Source of the DNA: Siphonodentalium dalli
Lineage: Eukaryota; Mollusca; Scaphopoda; Gadilida; Siphonodentaliidae
Length of the DNA stretch: 64,000 nt
Reading direction: 5' to 3'
Assembly (NCBI GenBank): GCA_032622095.1
Contig: CP136063.1
Location: 79,897,980-79,961,979 of the forward strand
Shown here: one piece after another, positions 32,691-44,608 of the stretch
Numbering within the stretch: the stretch's first letter is position 1
How the letters are laid out: every line of letters starts with the position of its first letter
Notes under the pieces: generated by a model
What the model was told of the DNA's origin: nothing
The model's input: the letters and a program-made list of their open reading frames with translations, nothing else
The model's database searches: none
Made by a program: the position numbers and the translations under genes

Positions 32691-33365
32691 ATAAAAAGCA
32701 TTGTATATACCATACTAAGTTGTTTGATTATATACAATGTTATGTGTAATTAAGTATCACCTCGCTCTGAGCCAAATAGTGTCCGTGACGGAATCACCAA
32801 AAAAGTGCCATCAATATAAGAGGGTTGGTCCGTAGTATGGCAAAACCCTGCTCATTCAGACAAGCTGAGCTGGAAAAAGTTCCAATTAGCAAAGTATAGA
32901 AACATTATCCTTGAAGAAGAAGCCGCTTTGTCGAACACTTGTGTGTGTAAGTGTATTTTTAGCTAACTCAGTTTGTTCGCCGTGACGGAATCACACAACG
33001 GGCGTGATGGAATCACATTCAAAAACTGTTAAAACTACGCCGAGTTCAAAATGCTTGAATTACATGAAAATCTTATTTTAAGATAGATATATTCATTTGC
33101 CCATTGTTTGTAAGAATGTAGTTGATTCCCTCGAGTGGTATATGAAGTCTAAACACATGGCATCGTGATCTACCATGCGACCCCCGGTGATAGTAAGTGT
33201 TTAATATGTATAAAAAAAATACAACGGCTATGACTTGTAACCTATATACTTTTGACAGTACTTTCAAAAGTATGGTTAAAACTTTGATTTTGGTCGACAT
33301 ACTATTAATGCGTGGCCCAAAATAAACAATATTTATAGACGCAGCTGAGGTAAGATACCGAATTG
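32691..33365. other. No gene seen; small hairpin
   Basis: CATTGTATATA at 32699 pairs with TATATACAATG near 32731-32741. GTGACGGAATCAC recurs at 32786 and 32981. No coding pattern. Confidence 0.5.
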
Positions 33366-33765
33366 CACGATAGACTCGCCAACACAACACCCACAAACTC
33401 AAGAGAATCGCCAACCCAACACCCACAAAGTCACAAACTCAAGAGAGTCGCCAACCCAACACCCACAGAGTCACAAACTCAAGAGAGTCGCAAACCCAAC
33501 ACCCACAAAGTCACAAACTCAAGAGAGTTGCCAACACAACACCCATGCACAAAGTCACAAACTCAAGAGAGTCGCCAACCCAACACCCACACAGTCACAA
33601 ACTCAAGAGAGTCGCCAACCCAACACACACAAAGTCACACACTCAAGAGGGTCGCCAACCCAACACCCACAAACTCAAGAGAGTCGCCAACCCAACACCC
33701 ACAAAGTCACAAACTCAAGAGAGTCGCCACCCCAACACCCACAAAGTCACACACTCAAGAGACGT
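33366..33765. repeat. 40-bp minisatellite, about 10 units
   Basis: The unit is ACTCAAGAGAGTCGCCAACC followed by CAACACCCACAAAGTCACAA, with two shorter units lacking AGTCACAA. The C/A-rich plus strand has no stops, so overlapping frames stay open. Because 40 is not a multiple of three the peptide changes from unit to unit, which argues against selection on a protein. Confidence 0.92.
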
Positions 33766-34390
33766 TTATGTGCTGATACTGATATACAGATTCACCCGTG
33801 AGTTCAGGAGAATATCCGAGTAACTGTCCATGCATTCCTAAAACGTACCGCTATATAACGGATATTGTATTGTTTTCGACAATATTAATAACGATAAGCA
33901 GTTTCACATACACGGTATAATCAGTAGTCAGTTGTATGCAAACGGAATGAAAATACAACCGAACGACAGGAGGCATGCAAGATGACCATGACCTGCAGAT
34001 ATGTAGGTTAATTAGTGTGTTGTTCAATCAGATGGTTATATAAAAGTCTCTAACTTCTCACTAAACTTTTATTTCTTGTGTGGTTAACATGCATATAATT
34101 ATGCACCCCTAATATATTGGGCAGCAATACAATAATCTCGTGTTTGATGTATATCTTCAAATATATATGGCATACAACATATTAAACCGATCAAGACAAC
34201 GATCAAGACAACGAATGTCATAAAAAATTATATATTACCAACATGACACGCGGAATATTGTCAGTAATTGGATCAAATTTCAATTATGCGATTTTGGACG
34301 GATTTAGCAAGAGCGGTGGCCCGAGGTGGATACGCCCCTGTGATCTCGGGCACGGGACTAGAGGCGCGTGTATTGCACCGCAATATTACA
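33766..34390. other. No gene seen
   Basis: AT-rich, with a GC-rich patch at 34310-34370 (GTGGCCCGAGGTGGATACGC). The patch was tested by eye for tRNA features and lacks the T-loop consensus. Confidence 0.5.
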
Positions 34391-34790
34391 AACAAGACAA
34401 CCATAATCAGAAATGGTAACGCCCTCAAGATCATATTATTAGCCATAAATATAAATTATAATATAAAATATATTGGTTACATGAATTCCGTTATAAAACA
34501 ACTGATCCTTCAAATTATTACAAAAAACTACGGCTTATTACTGCAGGTTTCTCATTCACCACACCAGAAAGCTTCTAAATGCGGATAAAAATCGGAGGTA
34601 TTGTGTTCCCGCCAAGAGTGCATGGCCCAGCCATTGTTCATACCTAAACATCGAAAGCAATTAACGCGGGCATAATGGTTACATACTGCAACTATATAAG
34701 ACATCCAGCGGATACACACCCCACGAAAACCCGAAACGTGTTGTCCTGCGAAAATCCCATCGCTATAGCTCAATTTGACACGGCCAGATT
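34391..34790 (-). repeat. Block repeat copy B, distal section
   Basis: The reverse complement of this stretch matches 47634-48046 closely: GTGTCAAATTGAGCTAT, GCGATGGGAT, GGTATGAACAATGGCTGG, GCATTTAGAAGCTTTCTGG, ATCTTGAGGGCGTTACCAT. A 73-codon frame on the minus strand (34552-34773) is not maintained in the other copy because of small insertions and a stop, so it is unlikely to be coding. Confidence 0.8.
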
Positions 34791-34979
34791 AGCCTTCCTA
34801 CAATATCCATAAACAAGATCATATATTATATACCCATGATTTTAATTATAGAATATAAAATATATTGGTTTCGCGAATGACCAACTCAGAATTCCGTTAA
34901 AATAACAATAACAACCGACTCGGCCGTCTCCGACCACAACCACCAGTGGGCTGCAGAACGAATAATATCTATAAAAGTT

Positions 34980-35245
34980 GAAATATAAGACTTACAAATT
35001 ATCTTTTAAATTTCTTTTATTGGTAATTGACATAGCTTGTCACAAACCAAAAATCAACATTATTGACATAACTAATAATGTAAAGGACAATAAACGAAAT
35101 TGAAATTCCCAACTACTCCTTTTACCGGACTCGGCCTCCTGGTCGCGCAGTTCGACTTTTAAATAAACCGGAAAAAACAATTTTCTATTTATAAAACCCC
35201 CATCGGACCGTATCTTTCTAATATTTGTAGAACAGTATACACGCT
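34980..35245 (-). repeat. Block repeat copy B, proximal section with TATA-like sequence
   Basis: The reverse complement matches 45250-45480: GTGTATAC, GGGGGTTTTATAAATAG, GCGCGACC, CCGAGTCCGGTAAAAG, GGAATTTCAATTTCGTTTATTGTC cut short, and CAAGCTATGTCAATTAC. Both copies keep TATAAATA followed about 40 bases later by the CCGAGTCCGG segment. With the 34391-34790 section it forms a shorter, inverted relative of 45237-48046. Confidence 0.75.
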
Positions 35246-35276
35246 GGTGTGCTAACAAGCAGACAGAGAGTCATGT

Positions 35277-35575
35277 TTAAAGGGGTACGGTACACTAAAT
35301 TTGGCCATTTATGGGACCATCTCCTTTTATACTCAACAGGATATATGCAACAAATGAATAAATTTGAGCCATAGGTTACTGCAAAATACACCCATGTGTC
35401 TATGAATGATGCAAATATGATGGTAATTATAATGAAAATGAAATAATGGCTGGAGTCATAAATTCATTTTCACTCACCCGTGGCTCAAATTCAGTCATTT
35501 GTTGCATATATTCTGTTGAGTATAAAATGAGATGCTCCCAAAAATGGTCAGATTTAGTGTAAAGTACCCCTTTAA
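35277..35575. mobile_element. TTAA MITE family GGGGTACTGTACCC, palindromic copy
   Basis: Limits TTAAAGGGGTACGGTACAC and GTGTAAAGTACCCCTTTAA. The arms pair over most of their length (CATTTATGGGACCATCTCC, ATGCAACAAATGAATAAATT and complements). TTAA at 35277-35280 and 35572-35575. It abuts block repeat copy B. Confidence 0.85.
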
Positions 35576-35962
35576 TCATTTCTTTATTAAATCCATGGAT
35601 TCTCTCATCTGTTATAAAATTATACACACATGTAGAAATTGTCTTTTTTTCTCTCCAAAGAATAGATTTAGTATAGAAATTGTTAAATGCTAATTATGTT
35701 TACTTTGACAGGGCTGTGATGACAGCAAGGGGATATTAGGCTGTACTTAAATTCAATTATATATCCAAAGTTGTATATTTCACATCAGAAACAACAATAG
35801 CGACTGTAAACGACATAATGAACTTTACAATTGTTGGAAATTTACACCCCCACATTTCATATCAAAATTTTGACTAATAGTTGAAAAGATATGCTACTGA
35901 TCCACATGTGGATCGATCGACATATATAAACTTAATATAAATTCCGAAAGACCCAAAAAATG
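35576..35962. other. No gene seen
   Basis: AT-rich, with no element ends or coding pattern supported. Confidence 0.5.
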
Positions 35963-36535
35963 CACTCGTATTTAAATTCGCGCAGTACTATTTTTCGCCC
36001 AGTCTTGAATTCGCGCACTTTAAATTCGCGCACCTATAGCTGTGCGAATTCAAAACTGAGAAAAATATGTTCGTAATATTTCTGTGATATTTTCGTATAT
36101 CGTGGAGCTGATGACAGTTTCGGTTCTTAGTCATGACATTGCTGGAGATAGTATATGTGTATATTAAACACCATCGCGGCGGATTTACATCGTGTAGACA
36201 ATAAACTAGTATACATACATCATAATTTTGTGGCGACCTGGAATATTAATATTTCTTATAACAAGCATTTCAACAATGTCTATGTTACCATGATTTGTCG
36301 CTTGGCATTGTGAACAGTGGTCTTGATGGGGGTAAGGAGGTTGGCCGAATGCAAATATATACATACTACATACATGTATAGGCGTTATTGTCTATTCAAC
36401 CGTTCATAATACATGTAAACTCAGCAACATAGCACTCTTGTATTTCATATGGACTGTGGTTTAGATTAAACTTGGGAGTCGTACTATTTTTCGCTCAGTT
36501 TTAAATTATAGTACTGCGCGAATTTAAATACGAGT
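35963..36535. mobile_element. MITE with ACTCGTATTTAAATTCGCGC ends
   Basis: Left CACTCGTATTTAAATTCGCG (35966) and right CGCGAATTTAAATACGAGT (ending about 36534) are inverted, with GTACTATTTTTCGC following on each side. Extra AATTCGCGCA words cluster at the left. No coding content. Target duplication unclear. Confidence 0.7.
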
Positions 36536-36879
36536 AAGGTATGTAGCCATTTGTGACCAATTGCTGGAAAATTTATCAGACGAATTAACCCATGTGTGAA
36601 AGTAACCTATAGACAGTTATATGGGAAAATCAATTTAATAACAAAACAATTCAGACATTGTCAGTGAATGGTGCACAGTTTGAGTCCATACTTCAGTTTC
36701 ATTGCAACTGTTTAATTGGCAGGCCACGCACGACCACGAATACATTCAGCGGCCAGTTGGCATTGTTATTCGTCGACAAAGATCAACATATATATCGGTT
36801 CCATCGATCCATGGACCACGAATATTTTCGAGGACCGTTATCCCTTATAGAAAAACACTCTGGTGTAAGCCCGTTAAAC
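36536..36879. other. No gene seen
   Basis: Short overlapping open stretches at 36658-36923 show no recognisable domain. Confidence 0.4.
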
Positions 36880-37235
36880 CATGGTTAACCAGGCTCTATA
36901 TATACTCTGGTAAAATGTGGTAAAGTCAGGTTAACAATAATATACTCAGGTAAAAGCCACAAAAATGACATATGCCATTGTAAATTCCAAGTAAATGCAT
37001 GATAAAGTCAGGTTAACGATGATATACTCTGGTAAAAGCCATGTAAAACCCATGTAAAGGACGTCCTTGATTAAATTCCAAGTATAGGCATAGTAAAGTC
37101 AGTTAACGATGATATACTCTGATAAAAGGCATGTAAACCCACGTAAAAGGGTGTATACCCTTGTAAATTCCAAGTAAAGGCATGGTGTAACCCACGTTAC
37201 TCTCCTGTAATGCTGGTGAGGACATATACAAGGGT
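36880..37235. repeat. Tandem array of about 80-110 bp units
   Basis: GTAAAGTCAGGTTAACGATGA, ATACTCTGGTAAAAGCCATG and TAAATTCCAAGTAAAGGCAT variants repeat three to four times. All units are built on GTAAA words. Non-coding. Confidence 0.75.
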
Positions 37236-37599
37236 AAAACCCATGTAGATCAGAACATACTGAAGTGAGTCGCTTATTCTGGAAAAAAACGCTCTTTAAA
37301 ACGCTCTTTAAATGTTTGTATTCTTTTTTCATTTCTGAATATATCCATTCTTTAGTCAATATAGATTTTTTCGGGGGGAAAATGGCACTACAACAAGGGT
37401 GCTTTTTTATATGGGCTGGTTCCATTCAGAGATGGATTTTGTTAATAACTGAGTTCTACATTCCTTAGTATTAATGTTATGAAGCCGCTAATAACACATC
37501 CTTTGATTGCGAATGAGGTTATGTAATAATACAATAATACACAAATAATACAAGGGGAATGGCATTATATATGAACCTTAGTCTTATTTATATAGACCA
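37236..37599. other. No gene seen
   Basis: AT-rich. A CGCTCTTTAAAA doublet occurs near 37288-37312. Nothing else recognised. Confidence 0.45.
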
Positions 37600-39945
37600 C
37601 CCCGTGTACGTGGTATCGCCAAACCGGAAGGTATCGCCAAACCAGACCATGTGGTCTTGATAAATGAACATATTTCCCCTCAGATGAATCGATCTCCCAG
37701 TTGAATTGTGATATCCATTATTCAAAACATAATTTCGTAAAGCGGAATGTTCCCTCAATGGGATATTCGACCATAGCTTGCTCTCATCCCGATAAATTTA
37801 ATGGAAATTCCGGCTCATAACGATTTTATCATAAATAGTAGACACGTTTTGACGTTAGATAATACGTTTGAAGCACAATTATCAGCCATTGACGGCGGAT
37901 AATGCGTGTATCAATGGAACAATTTATGTTTAATTACCATAAAATAGTCTAGCATACAGAGCGGTTCGCAAAAATACTATATCCGCGACCAAGTGTATAA
38001 TTTCGGGTATCAAAGCCGTGGATCGATCCTGCGATGAGATGTCGCCAAACCGGATTTGGGATGTCAAAGATGCGGAAGATATACTTCGCATTTTGACGGT
38101 TTCTGCTTGAAAATATCCCCATTATCATTCGGACAGACCAGCACATGGACCAGTTTTAGGGTGAGGGTGCATGTGCAAGGGCGAAAACTTTATGTTTGTT
38201 TGTGTTTTATGTTCTAATGTCATATTAATAGTATAGGCTATTCTGTGCTATCCGATATTATAGGCCCGGAACTGTACAACGAATGGAAAAATTAAATCAG
38301 TGTAAATCAATAGTTAGCAGGGACGTGGCTGGGGAGGGTCCCTGTTGGGGGTGCTAACCTAGAGTTTTCTTAATGCACCCACTTTCAGGAACTTCTATTT
38401 GCACCCCTGTTAGGTTCGAGTTTTCATCGAGTTTACAACGGTTTCTTCCAACTGTTGGATATAACAACCCCTAAGTTTAGATTTTTTCATCTGGCGACCA
38501 TTTCAGGTCACAAATATGGCGGAATTTATTTAAATTATCTAAATATGCGGGTTTTTATCTGAAAACAATTTACACACTAAATACTAAAAAAAAAAGTGAA
38601 CCAATTTACGGAAGAATACCCCAGTATGACGCCCCAACCAACATACACGTGTGTCCATACGAGGAAAAGCCACATGCACACACCATATATCCCACCACAA
38701 CAAACCCAATCCACAACACACACCCATCCCCAACCGTGTACACGATTTCTTATCAATATTGTTTACATGTGCCACGATTATATATGTATGTACATGTATG
38801 TATTAATATTTATACTGTGTGGTATCGAACACGTCCGGCGATCTGAGAATAAATTCTGAGTCTGATTTTTTGTTTATACGTGGTGTTGTAGCTTGGTAAG
38901 TCCATGCTGACCACATGTGTTACATAGACGCAATAAAGAGGTGACACGTCGATATCCAGATGAGAAGGCACACAAGTGTGCCACACATAATACATTGCAG
39001 TGATCATAACATGTATGGACGTTTAGGGTTAAAATAGAATCGTCACAATATTATCTGATGACTCTTGAAAAAGCCAGACATTGTATAATTTGTAGCTGTA
39101 CCATATATGTATATTCGATAAGATGATTCGGTTTCAGTGTCGTGTAACGGTCTACTCGAGTGTCAACGAGTCTTAAAGTCTGTAAAAATAGCATGATTAT
39201 AACAAATCGTTGATACTTCGTGGCGTTTCGTCCTTCATCTGGGGTCTATATACAAACCCCTAGTATGTTCATTCTAAACGAATAGCTGCATGCATACGAA
39301 CGACAGCATTCACATGCGTGTGATCAAAGCATATGTAAACAATATTTCGACCATGTTAGGGATTCATATTTCAGATGACATTGTCCAATTGCATGATCAG
39401 TCTCAGATACACATAAAAACACGCGAAAACTCATCAGAACTCCTTAAGTGCTACGCATATTTATTGCACAGAAGATCCACTTTAGTGACCTCTTGGTCCG
39501 CGATTTTGACATCTATCTGGTCCGACAGTGGTCCCTCCATATCGCGCGCATATTGAGAATGGCACTGATTTTTTAAAATCCTGTTCAATCCTGTTCTTCA
39601 TTGACAGATTTAGCTATAAGCCGACATTTGTTTTGGCAGCGTGGAAGGCCAGTAACTATATACACTATAGATGGAAGTTCTCGAAAATTTTAGTGAGCAA
39701 AAGCAAAAAACCTTTTGAAAAAAATCGCCAACAATTATCAAATGGTTTGCTCTGGGAGAACTGACTGACATCGGATGGGTAAATACTCCTGCTTCGTGTA
39801 GACGTACACATACACGTCCTTCGTTGTCTGTTTTACGATGAGAAATTAAACATATTCCTACATCATATACGTGAAAATGATTTTCCCATTCAGTCTGGTT
39901 TGGCGATACCTTCCTGTTTGGCGATGCCACTTACACGGGGATGTA
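37600..39945. mobile_element. DNA element with about 45-bp TIR (GGTATCGCCAAAC words)
   Basis: Left CCCCGTGTACGTGGTATCGC then CAAACCGGAAGGTATCGCCA, and right complement GCGATACCTTCCTGTTTGGC then GATGCCACTTACACGGGG, form inverted repeats at about 37601-37647 and 39893-39940. One further GTCGCCAAACCGG lies inside at 38042. The interior has no transposase-like frame. The target duplication could not be fixed. Confidence 0.65.
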
Positions 39946-40142
39946 GACTAAAGTATGGTATAGATTGTCCTTGGAGCATGCAGTTCAGTTCAAAATTGTA
40001 CGAGGATATCTCGACGACCAAAGTTCTATTCATTGCAGTTCGGTTCTACTCAGTAGATAGTGAAAATTGGCAGATTTTGGTCGACTAACATGTTTTATTC
40101 CAGAGTGATGTCCATTTCCATTGGTAGTCACATAACTTGCCA

Positions 40143-40604
40143 TATGTGACCCACCATATCAAATCCAGTCGGAAGTCGGGATTTATTTTACCCTGTGCCA
40201 ATGCATTCTCTTATATATGCGAGTCGACCATAGGTCGCCTCGCATATATAAGAGAATGCATTGGCCTAACAATTTTTTACAATTTTAATAATTTGTTCTT
40301 GTATTCTTTAACAATTTTATAATTTCACCCATACAGAGCCCCATACAAACATGAGCAGACGACACTCTTCTATATGCTTCTATATATGTGGGGCTCCCTG
40401 CAGGGTAATGGATGTTTTTTATTTTATGTCCTAAAAATTGTAAGAAACATTTATTTAAAAAACATGATAAAAATTGTTAGGCCAATGCATTCTCTTATAT
40501 ATGCGAGGCGACCTATGGTCGACTCGCATATATAAGAGAATGCATTGGCACAGGGTAAAAAAAAATCCCGACTTCCGACTGCATTTGATATAGCGGGTCA
40601 CATA
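40143..40604. mobile_element. Double-hairpin inverted-repeat element
   Basis: Ends TATGTGACCC...GGGTCACATA lie at a TA. Each inverted repeat is about 135 bases and itself contains a 68-bp hairpin: CCAATGCATTCTCTTATATA and its complement around a short GCGAG-TCGACC core. Between them is GCTCCCTGCAGGGTAATGG. The inner part starting ACCCTGTGCC recurs alone, truncated, at 21.7 kb. TA limits suggest a Tc1/mariner-type target, which is an inference. Confidence 0.85.
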
Positions 40605-40904
40605 TTGGTAAAGTTCATGTTACAACTTCAGGCTAAACAAATCCCTCAAATATTGTAAATTTGAGTACAGTCCGCGGACTCCTCCTTTAAATTGTGTCAA
40701 CCATTTGGGGCTGTTAGCTTTTTCAACCGTTGGAAACCTTGGGAATTTTAATTATGTTTTGATGTGGGGTGCAGTTCGATTTTCCATGTTGGACATCCCC
40801 ATCAACTGACACCCTCTATAGCTATACATCCCTGCCAAATATATATAGCTTCGGGCTAGCCGATTACTATGGCAAGCCAAACCGCTATTTAATATTAATT
40901 TTAC

Positions 40905-41542
40905 TTAAAGGGGTACTGTACCCCAATTTCAATAAATTCCCGGTGACAATAGCGATCTAATATGGATGTTATATTATAAAATAACTAATTTGAGTCGACG
41001 ATGTCTACTTAACAGGCTATCGTAAAAGTAAAATTGAATTATTTAATATAAATTCATTTATGGCTGGAGTCATAAAATGGAGAATTATGCCATTACGAGT
41101 TACCGTTCTTGAAATCGCATATGTTGCGTGTCTTTTATCGACGGCCGTTCGCGAACATTATTGAGTTGCAAACAAAACATGTTACCTGCAAAAGAAGGCC
41201 CGTTATAACCGATTCGGAAAAAAGAGAGAAAGAAACAAGAGTCATAAAGCGTCAAGTATTTTATAGGGAGTGAGATTGTTCGATGGAAGATATTGAATGC
41301 ATCAATCGAAGTTGAGAGCAATGAACTTCCGGTTCTTCCCGCGACCTGCGTCTTCTCCGGTGAAGGTCAAAAACATGGCGCGTAGTTTGAAATCGTAATA
41401 TTTTTGTTTCCAAGATCAATATTTTCTTCGCTAAATTAGGTTTATACGAAACTCATATAACACGAACACAATCTAACTTGAAAGTTATTTCAATGGGAGT
41501 AAATAAAAAAATCTCCTATCTTTGTGTACAGTACCCCTTTAA
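40905..41542. mobile_element. TTAA MITE family GGGGTACTGTACCC, tandem copy 1
   Basis: Limits TTAAAGGGGTACTGTACCCC and GTACAGTACCCCTTTAA. Contains TTCCCGGTGACAATAGCGATC and TGGCTGGAGTCATAAAATGG. The flanks read TTTTAC on the left and GTAAAAT on the right, so it sits in an ACTTAAGT site. Confidence 0.88.
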
Positions 41543-41569
41543 GTAAAATAAAATTACACTTTATTTTAC

Positions 41570-42164
41570 TTAAAGGGGTACTGTACGCCATTTTTATAAA
41601 ATTTCCGGTGACAACAACGATCTAATATCGATAATATATAGAAACATAAGTAATTTGAGTCGAAGATGTATTCTGTAAACGCTCAGGTTAATAGGCTATC
41701 TTAAAATTTAATAATTTAAAAGTTAATAATTTGATATAAATTGAATTTATGACTGGAGCCATAAAATGGCGTCAATTAAATTACAAATTTCCGTAATCAA
41801 ACAAAGTAATTGAGGGATACTGGATTGTTAAACCGATCGCACACACGATCGCTTAAAATATTATGATGATACGAGGAGAACACTCAAGCCACTCGCTGAC
41901 TAGCGGCGATACAATAACTTAAATGATTATATGGGATTAGTATGCCTATAATATAACTTTTATTTGATTCATTTGGTTGAAAACTGTACAAAAATTACTC
42001 GACAACGACAATTAATTTGTAGTTTTGCATTCCGGTAAATTTGTCATCCGTAACACTACTTCGTACTCAACAGACTTTCAAATAATGAAAAAATTGTTAC
42101 CTTATTCTCCGACTCGGAGACTATAGAAACCAACAACAACATTTGGCGTACAGTACCCCTTTAA
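41570..42164. mobile_element. TTAA MITE family GGGGTACTGTACCC, tandem copy 2
   Basis: Limits TTAAAGGGGTACTGTACGCC and GGCGTACAGTACCCCTTTAA. Shares TTTCCGGTGACAACAACGATC and GACTGGAGCCATAAAATGG with copy 1, in the same orientation, 27 bases downstream. It too is flanked by TTTTAC and GTGAAAT, an interrupted ACTTAAGT palindrome. Confidence 0.88.
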
Positions 42165-42390
42165 GTGAAATAACGGTCATTTTTTAGTTTACTTAAGTAA
42201 AATTAACCATGTTTTAACTTAAGTAGAATGCTTTTTTACTTAAGTAAAATAAAAAATGACCTTTATTTTGCTTAAGTAAAAAAGAATTCTACTTAAGTAA
42301 AATAATGCGTGAATTTTACTTAAGTAAAATAACTGACATCTATCGATGACCGGTAGATGGCGTTTATTTCACTTAAGTGAAATAAAGCGC
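42165..42390. repeat. Array of ACTTAAGT palindromes
   Basis: Seven near-copies of TTTTACTTAAGTAAAAT occur within about 200 bases (near 42185, 42215, 42235, 42268, 42290, 42315, 42368). Two more are reconstructed around the preceding MITEs. Spacing varies from about 22 to 55 bases. The function is unknown. Confidence 0.85.
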
Positions 42391-42546
42391 CCACTATGGG
42401 AGTCATCTTGCAAACTAATAATTGCTCCCTTGGCATGTGCGCCGGGATTGCTGTTCATGTTCGTGATAAAGTTATCTCCCGTTGTGTATTATAAATGGCG
42501 GATTTCTTCCATTTACTAATAATAGGCCTAACGTATTTACATAATT

Positions 42547-42747
42547 ATGGCAGATTCAGTCGATACAACACTGGACTCAATTTCCAGGGTTATACGAGAG
42601 ACTGATAGAATATTCCCTGAAGGCGATATAGGAGATTTGCATCGCACGGAGATCAGAATACGTACCGCTGTTGTCAATTTAAATCGAATTCGATCACTGT
42701 TGGTCCATAACTTGGCTTCACAAATCGAAACTTACGCAAAAATCTGA
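42547..42747 (+). CDS. Small ORF, 66 aa, uncharacterised
   Basis: Starts ATGGCAGATTCAG and encodes MADSVDTTLDSISRVIRET, DRIFPEGDIGDLHRTEIRIR and a leucine/arginine-rich end (NLNRIRSLLVHNLASQI). The composition is helical and protein-like, unlike the surrounding repeat-driven frames, and the start context (ATTATGG) is acceptable. I recognise no family. It may be a small protein, a first exon or chance. Confidence 0.3.
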   Translation: MADSVDTTLDSISRVIRETDRIFPEGDIGDLHRTEIRIRTAVVNLNRIRSLLVHNLASQIETYAKI

Positions 42748-43279
42748 CTAAAATGTTGAAAAGTATGACCTATGCAAAAAACTTCTAACCTGACAACTCG
42801 AGGGAACTATAACCAATACATATCGTGCACCCAGTGATATGTAATACGAGAGCACATAGAGACTAGAATAAATTCGCCCACTGCATGTACCAGCACAATA
42901 AGCATCAAACAACACAAACGCGTCACACATTTTTAGCAGTTTTCTCTGATTATTGCTGTACTGGCAGTGGGTGTGGAATGTTTTCAATTTTATGGCATGA
43001 GGTTGGTGCTAATCTGTCATCTATATATCACAAGAAAACTAAGATGCATGCATCAGGTCGCCCGTGAACTATCTTCCATAGAATTGTTGTAGCTATCGAT
43101 TATACATTTTGGAACACCTGTCTGTATGTATGTGTGTATGTATGAATGCATGTGTGTATGTGTTATAGACTCTAACACTGCTCGACCGATCCGACTCGGA
43201 TTTTCTATTTAACGTGTCAACTTGACCTCGCTCATAGGTATGTTTCTGAACCTTGACCGATCCGACTAAAAATTTGTGT
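42748..43279. other. No gene seen
   Basis: Includes a GTATGTGTGTATGTATG microsatellite at about 43127-43160 and a repeated GACCGATCCGACT word (43183, 43257). No coding pattern. Confidence 0.5.
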
Positions 43280-44240
43280 GTAGGACTACTTCGATCCCGG
43301 GAGCAATATGGACGGGTCCAATTTCACGTGGGACCATGTCCTCGAACGTGCTGATATATGCATGTTCTGGACCAATTGAACAATAGTTTGGCCAGACGCT
43401 GTATATACTGGGTACTGCCCAGATGGAGGCACGGTACCATTATCTTCCTCGTAAAAGTTACCACTGTTAGACCCATTTGGTCCCCGCGAAGTTATATAGA
43501 CCACAGACAAACATGCAGATATTCGCAAATATAATAATATTGGCACCAAATATAGCGCCTTTAAACCACATGATGATTCATTGTATCATTGGGGAAGAAC
43601 GCGTGTATGGATTTGATGGAAATTGGCGCTAAACATAGTTTTTATCAGTGTTGTTGACCTCCTCTCCCTACCACTGACTCAAGCGAGGCCACGTTTGACA
43701 TCATTATTCTTTAAACCACTATACAAATTGGTGGAAATCATGGAGAAGATTATGTATAAGTTTGGTGGTAATCGGCGACTAAAAAAATGTTTATCAGAAT
43801 TAGTGCCCCACCGCCATCTCTCACCCAAGCGTCACCAATATGGCGTCTTTAACTCAGCGATTAGATCACTTGTATCATGGAGAAGAATGTGTATCACTTT
43901 GGTGGAAATCGGCGCCAATATATTTTTCATCAATTTTGGTGCTCCACTTTCCTTCCGTACACCCTGAATTGAACGGCGCCATTTTTGACATCTTTGAACC
44001 ACAACAACTCCGTATCATGGAGATGATTATGTATAAGTTTGGTTGACATCAGCAGCAATTTTTTTGCTGCCCCTGATAAAAACAGCGTCGCTTGAGAAAA
44101 TTTTAACCTGCACCATTATCTTCCGCACAAAAAGTTAACTCAGTTAGACCCCTTTGGTGTCATCTAGATGGTCCGGCGTGAATTTCTATAGAATACCAGA
44201 CATTCACAAATACAGATATAAATATGTATATATATATATA
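43280..44240. repeat. Degenerate tandem repeats
   Basis: A unit of about 155 bases with ATCATGGAGAAGATTATGTAT, AAGTTTGGTGGAAATCGGCG and CATTTTTGACATC recurs about four times from 43570 to 44060. A second pair (CACCATTATCTTCC with GTTAGACCCATTTGGT) flanks it at 43435 and 44110. The block is followed by a TATA microsatellite at 44226-44250. Confidence 0.65.
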
Positions 44241-44608
44241 TATAGATATAGATTACGCCTCAATGCTTAATGATTCATTATTCTGTCTAAAAGGACGTAT
44301 CCACTTTGGATGAATGATATCAACTTAATATAATTGGGGTGAATGGATGATGCAAAAGAGAAAATGTATGTTGTGGGATTCACTATTAATATCTTAATTC
44401 TGAACGGGGGGTGGGTGGGATCTGCAAAACAATTCCGTACACGGTGGTGAAAAAAAATCCACACAAACGTGGACCCACCACCCCCACATGTGCAAAAAAA
44501 CCCACAAATTGGGGACCCACCCCCTTTTCCATAATTTTTACATTTATAGCTGTTTTTCCGATGACTCGAGTCATCAAGTTCATTAAAATTACAATGTTGT
44601 TTGCATCG
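44241..44608. other. No gene seen; C/A-rich low complexity
   Basis: 44405-44530 is skewed toward C and A on one strand (CCCACCACCCCC). This creates spurious open frames on both strands. Confidence 0.5.

Noticed and set aside
33363-33823. Overlapping 137- and 92-codon frames as a repetitive protein
   Set aside because: They are produced by the stop-free 40-bp minisatellite; the period is not a multiple of three and the peptide shifts between units.
34310-34372. Possible tRNA gene in a GC-rich patch
   Set aside because: No T-loop GTTCGAATC consensus, and no cloverleaf could be drawn.
34552-34773. 73-codon minus-strand frame with several Cys and Trp
   Set aside because: The related copy at 47.7 kb has insertions and a stop in the same region, so the frame is not maintained.
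36108-36140. CTGATGA as a hammerhead ribozyme core
   Set aside because: The matching GAAA and cleavage-site helices are not present at suitable distance.
38596-38859. 87-codon plus-strand frame inside the 37.6-39.9 kb element as a transposase fragment
   Set aside because: The sequence is C/A-rich low complexity and lacks any DDE-type motif.
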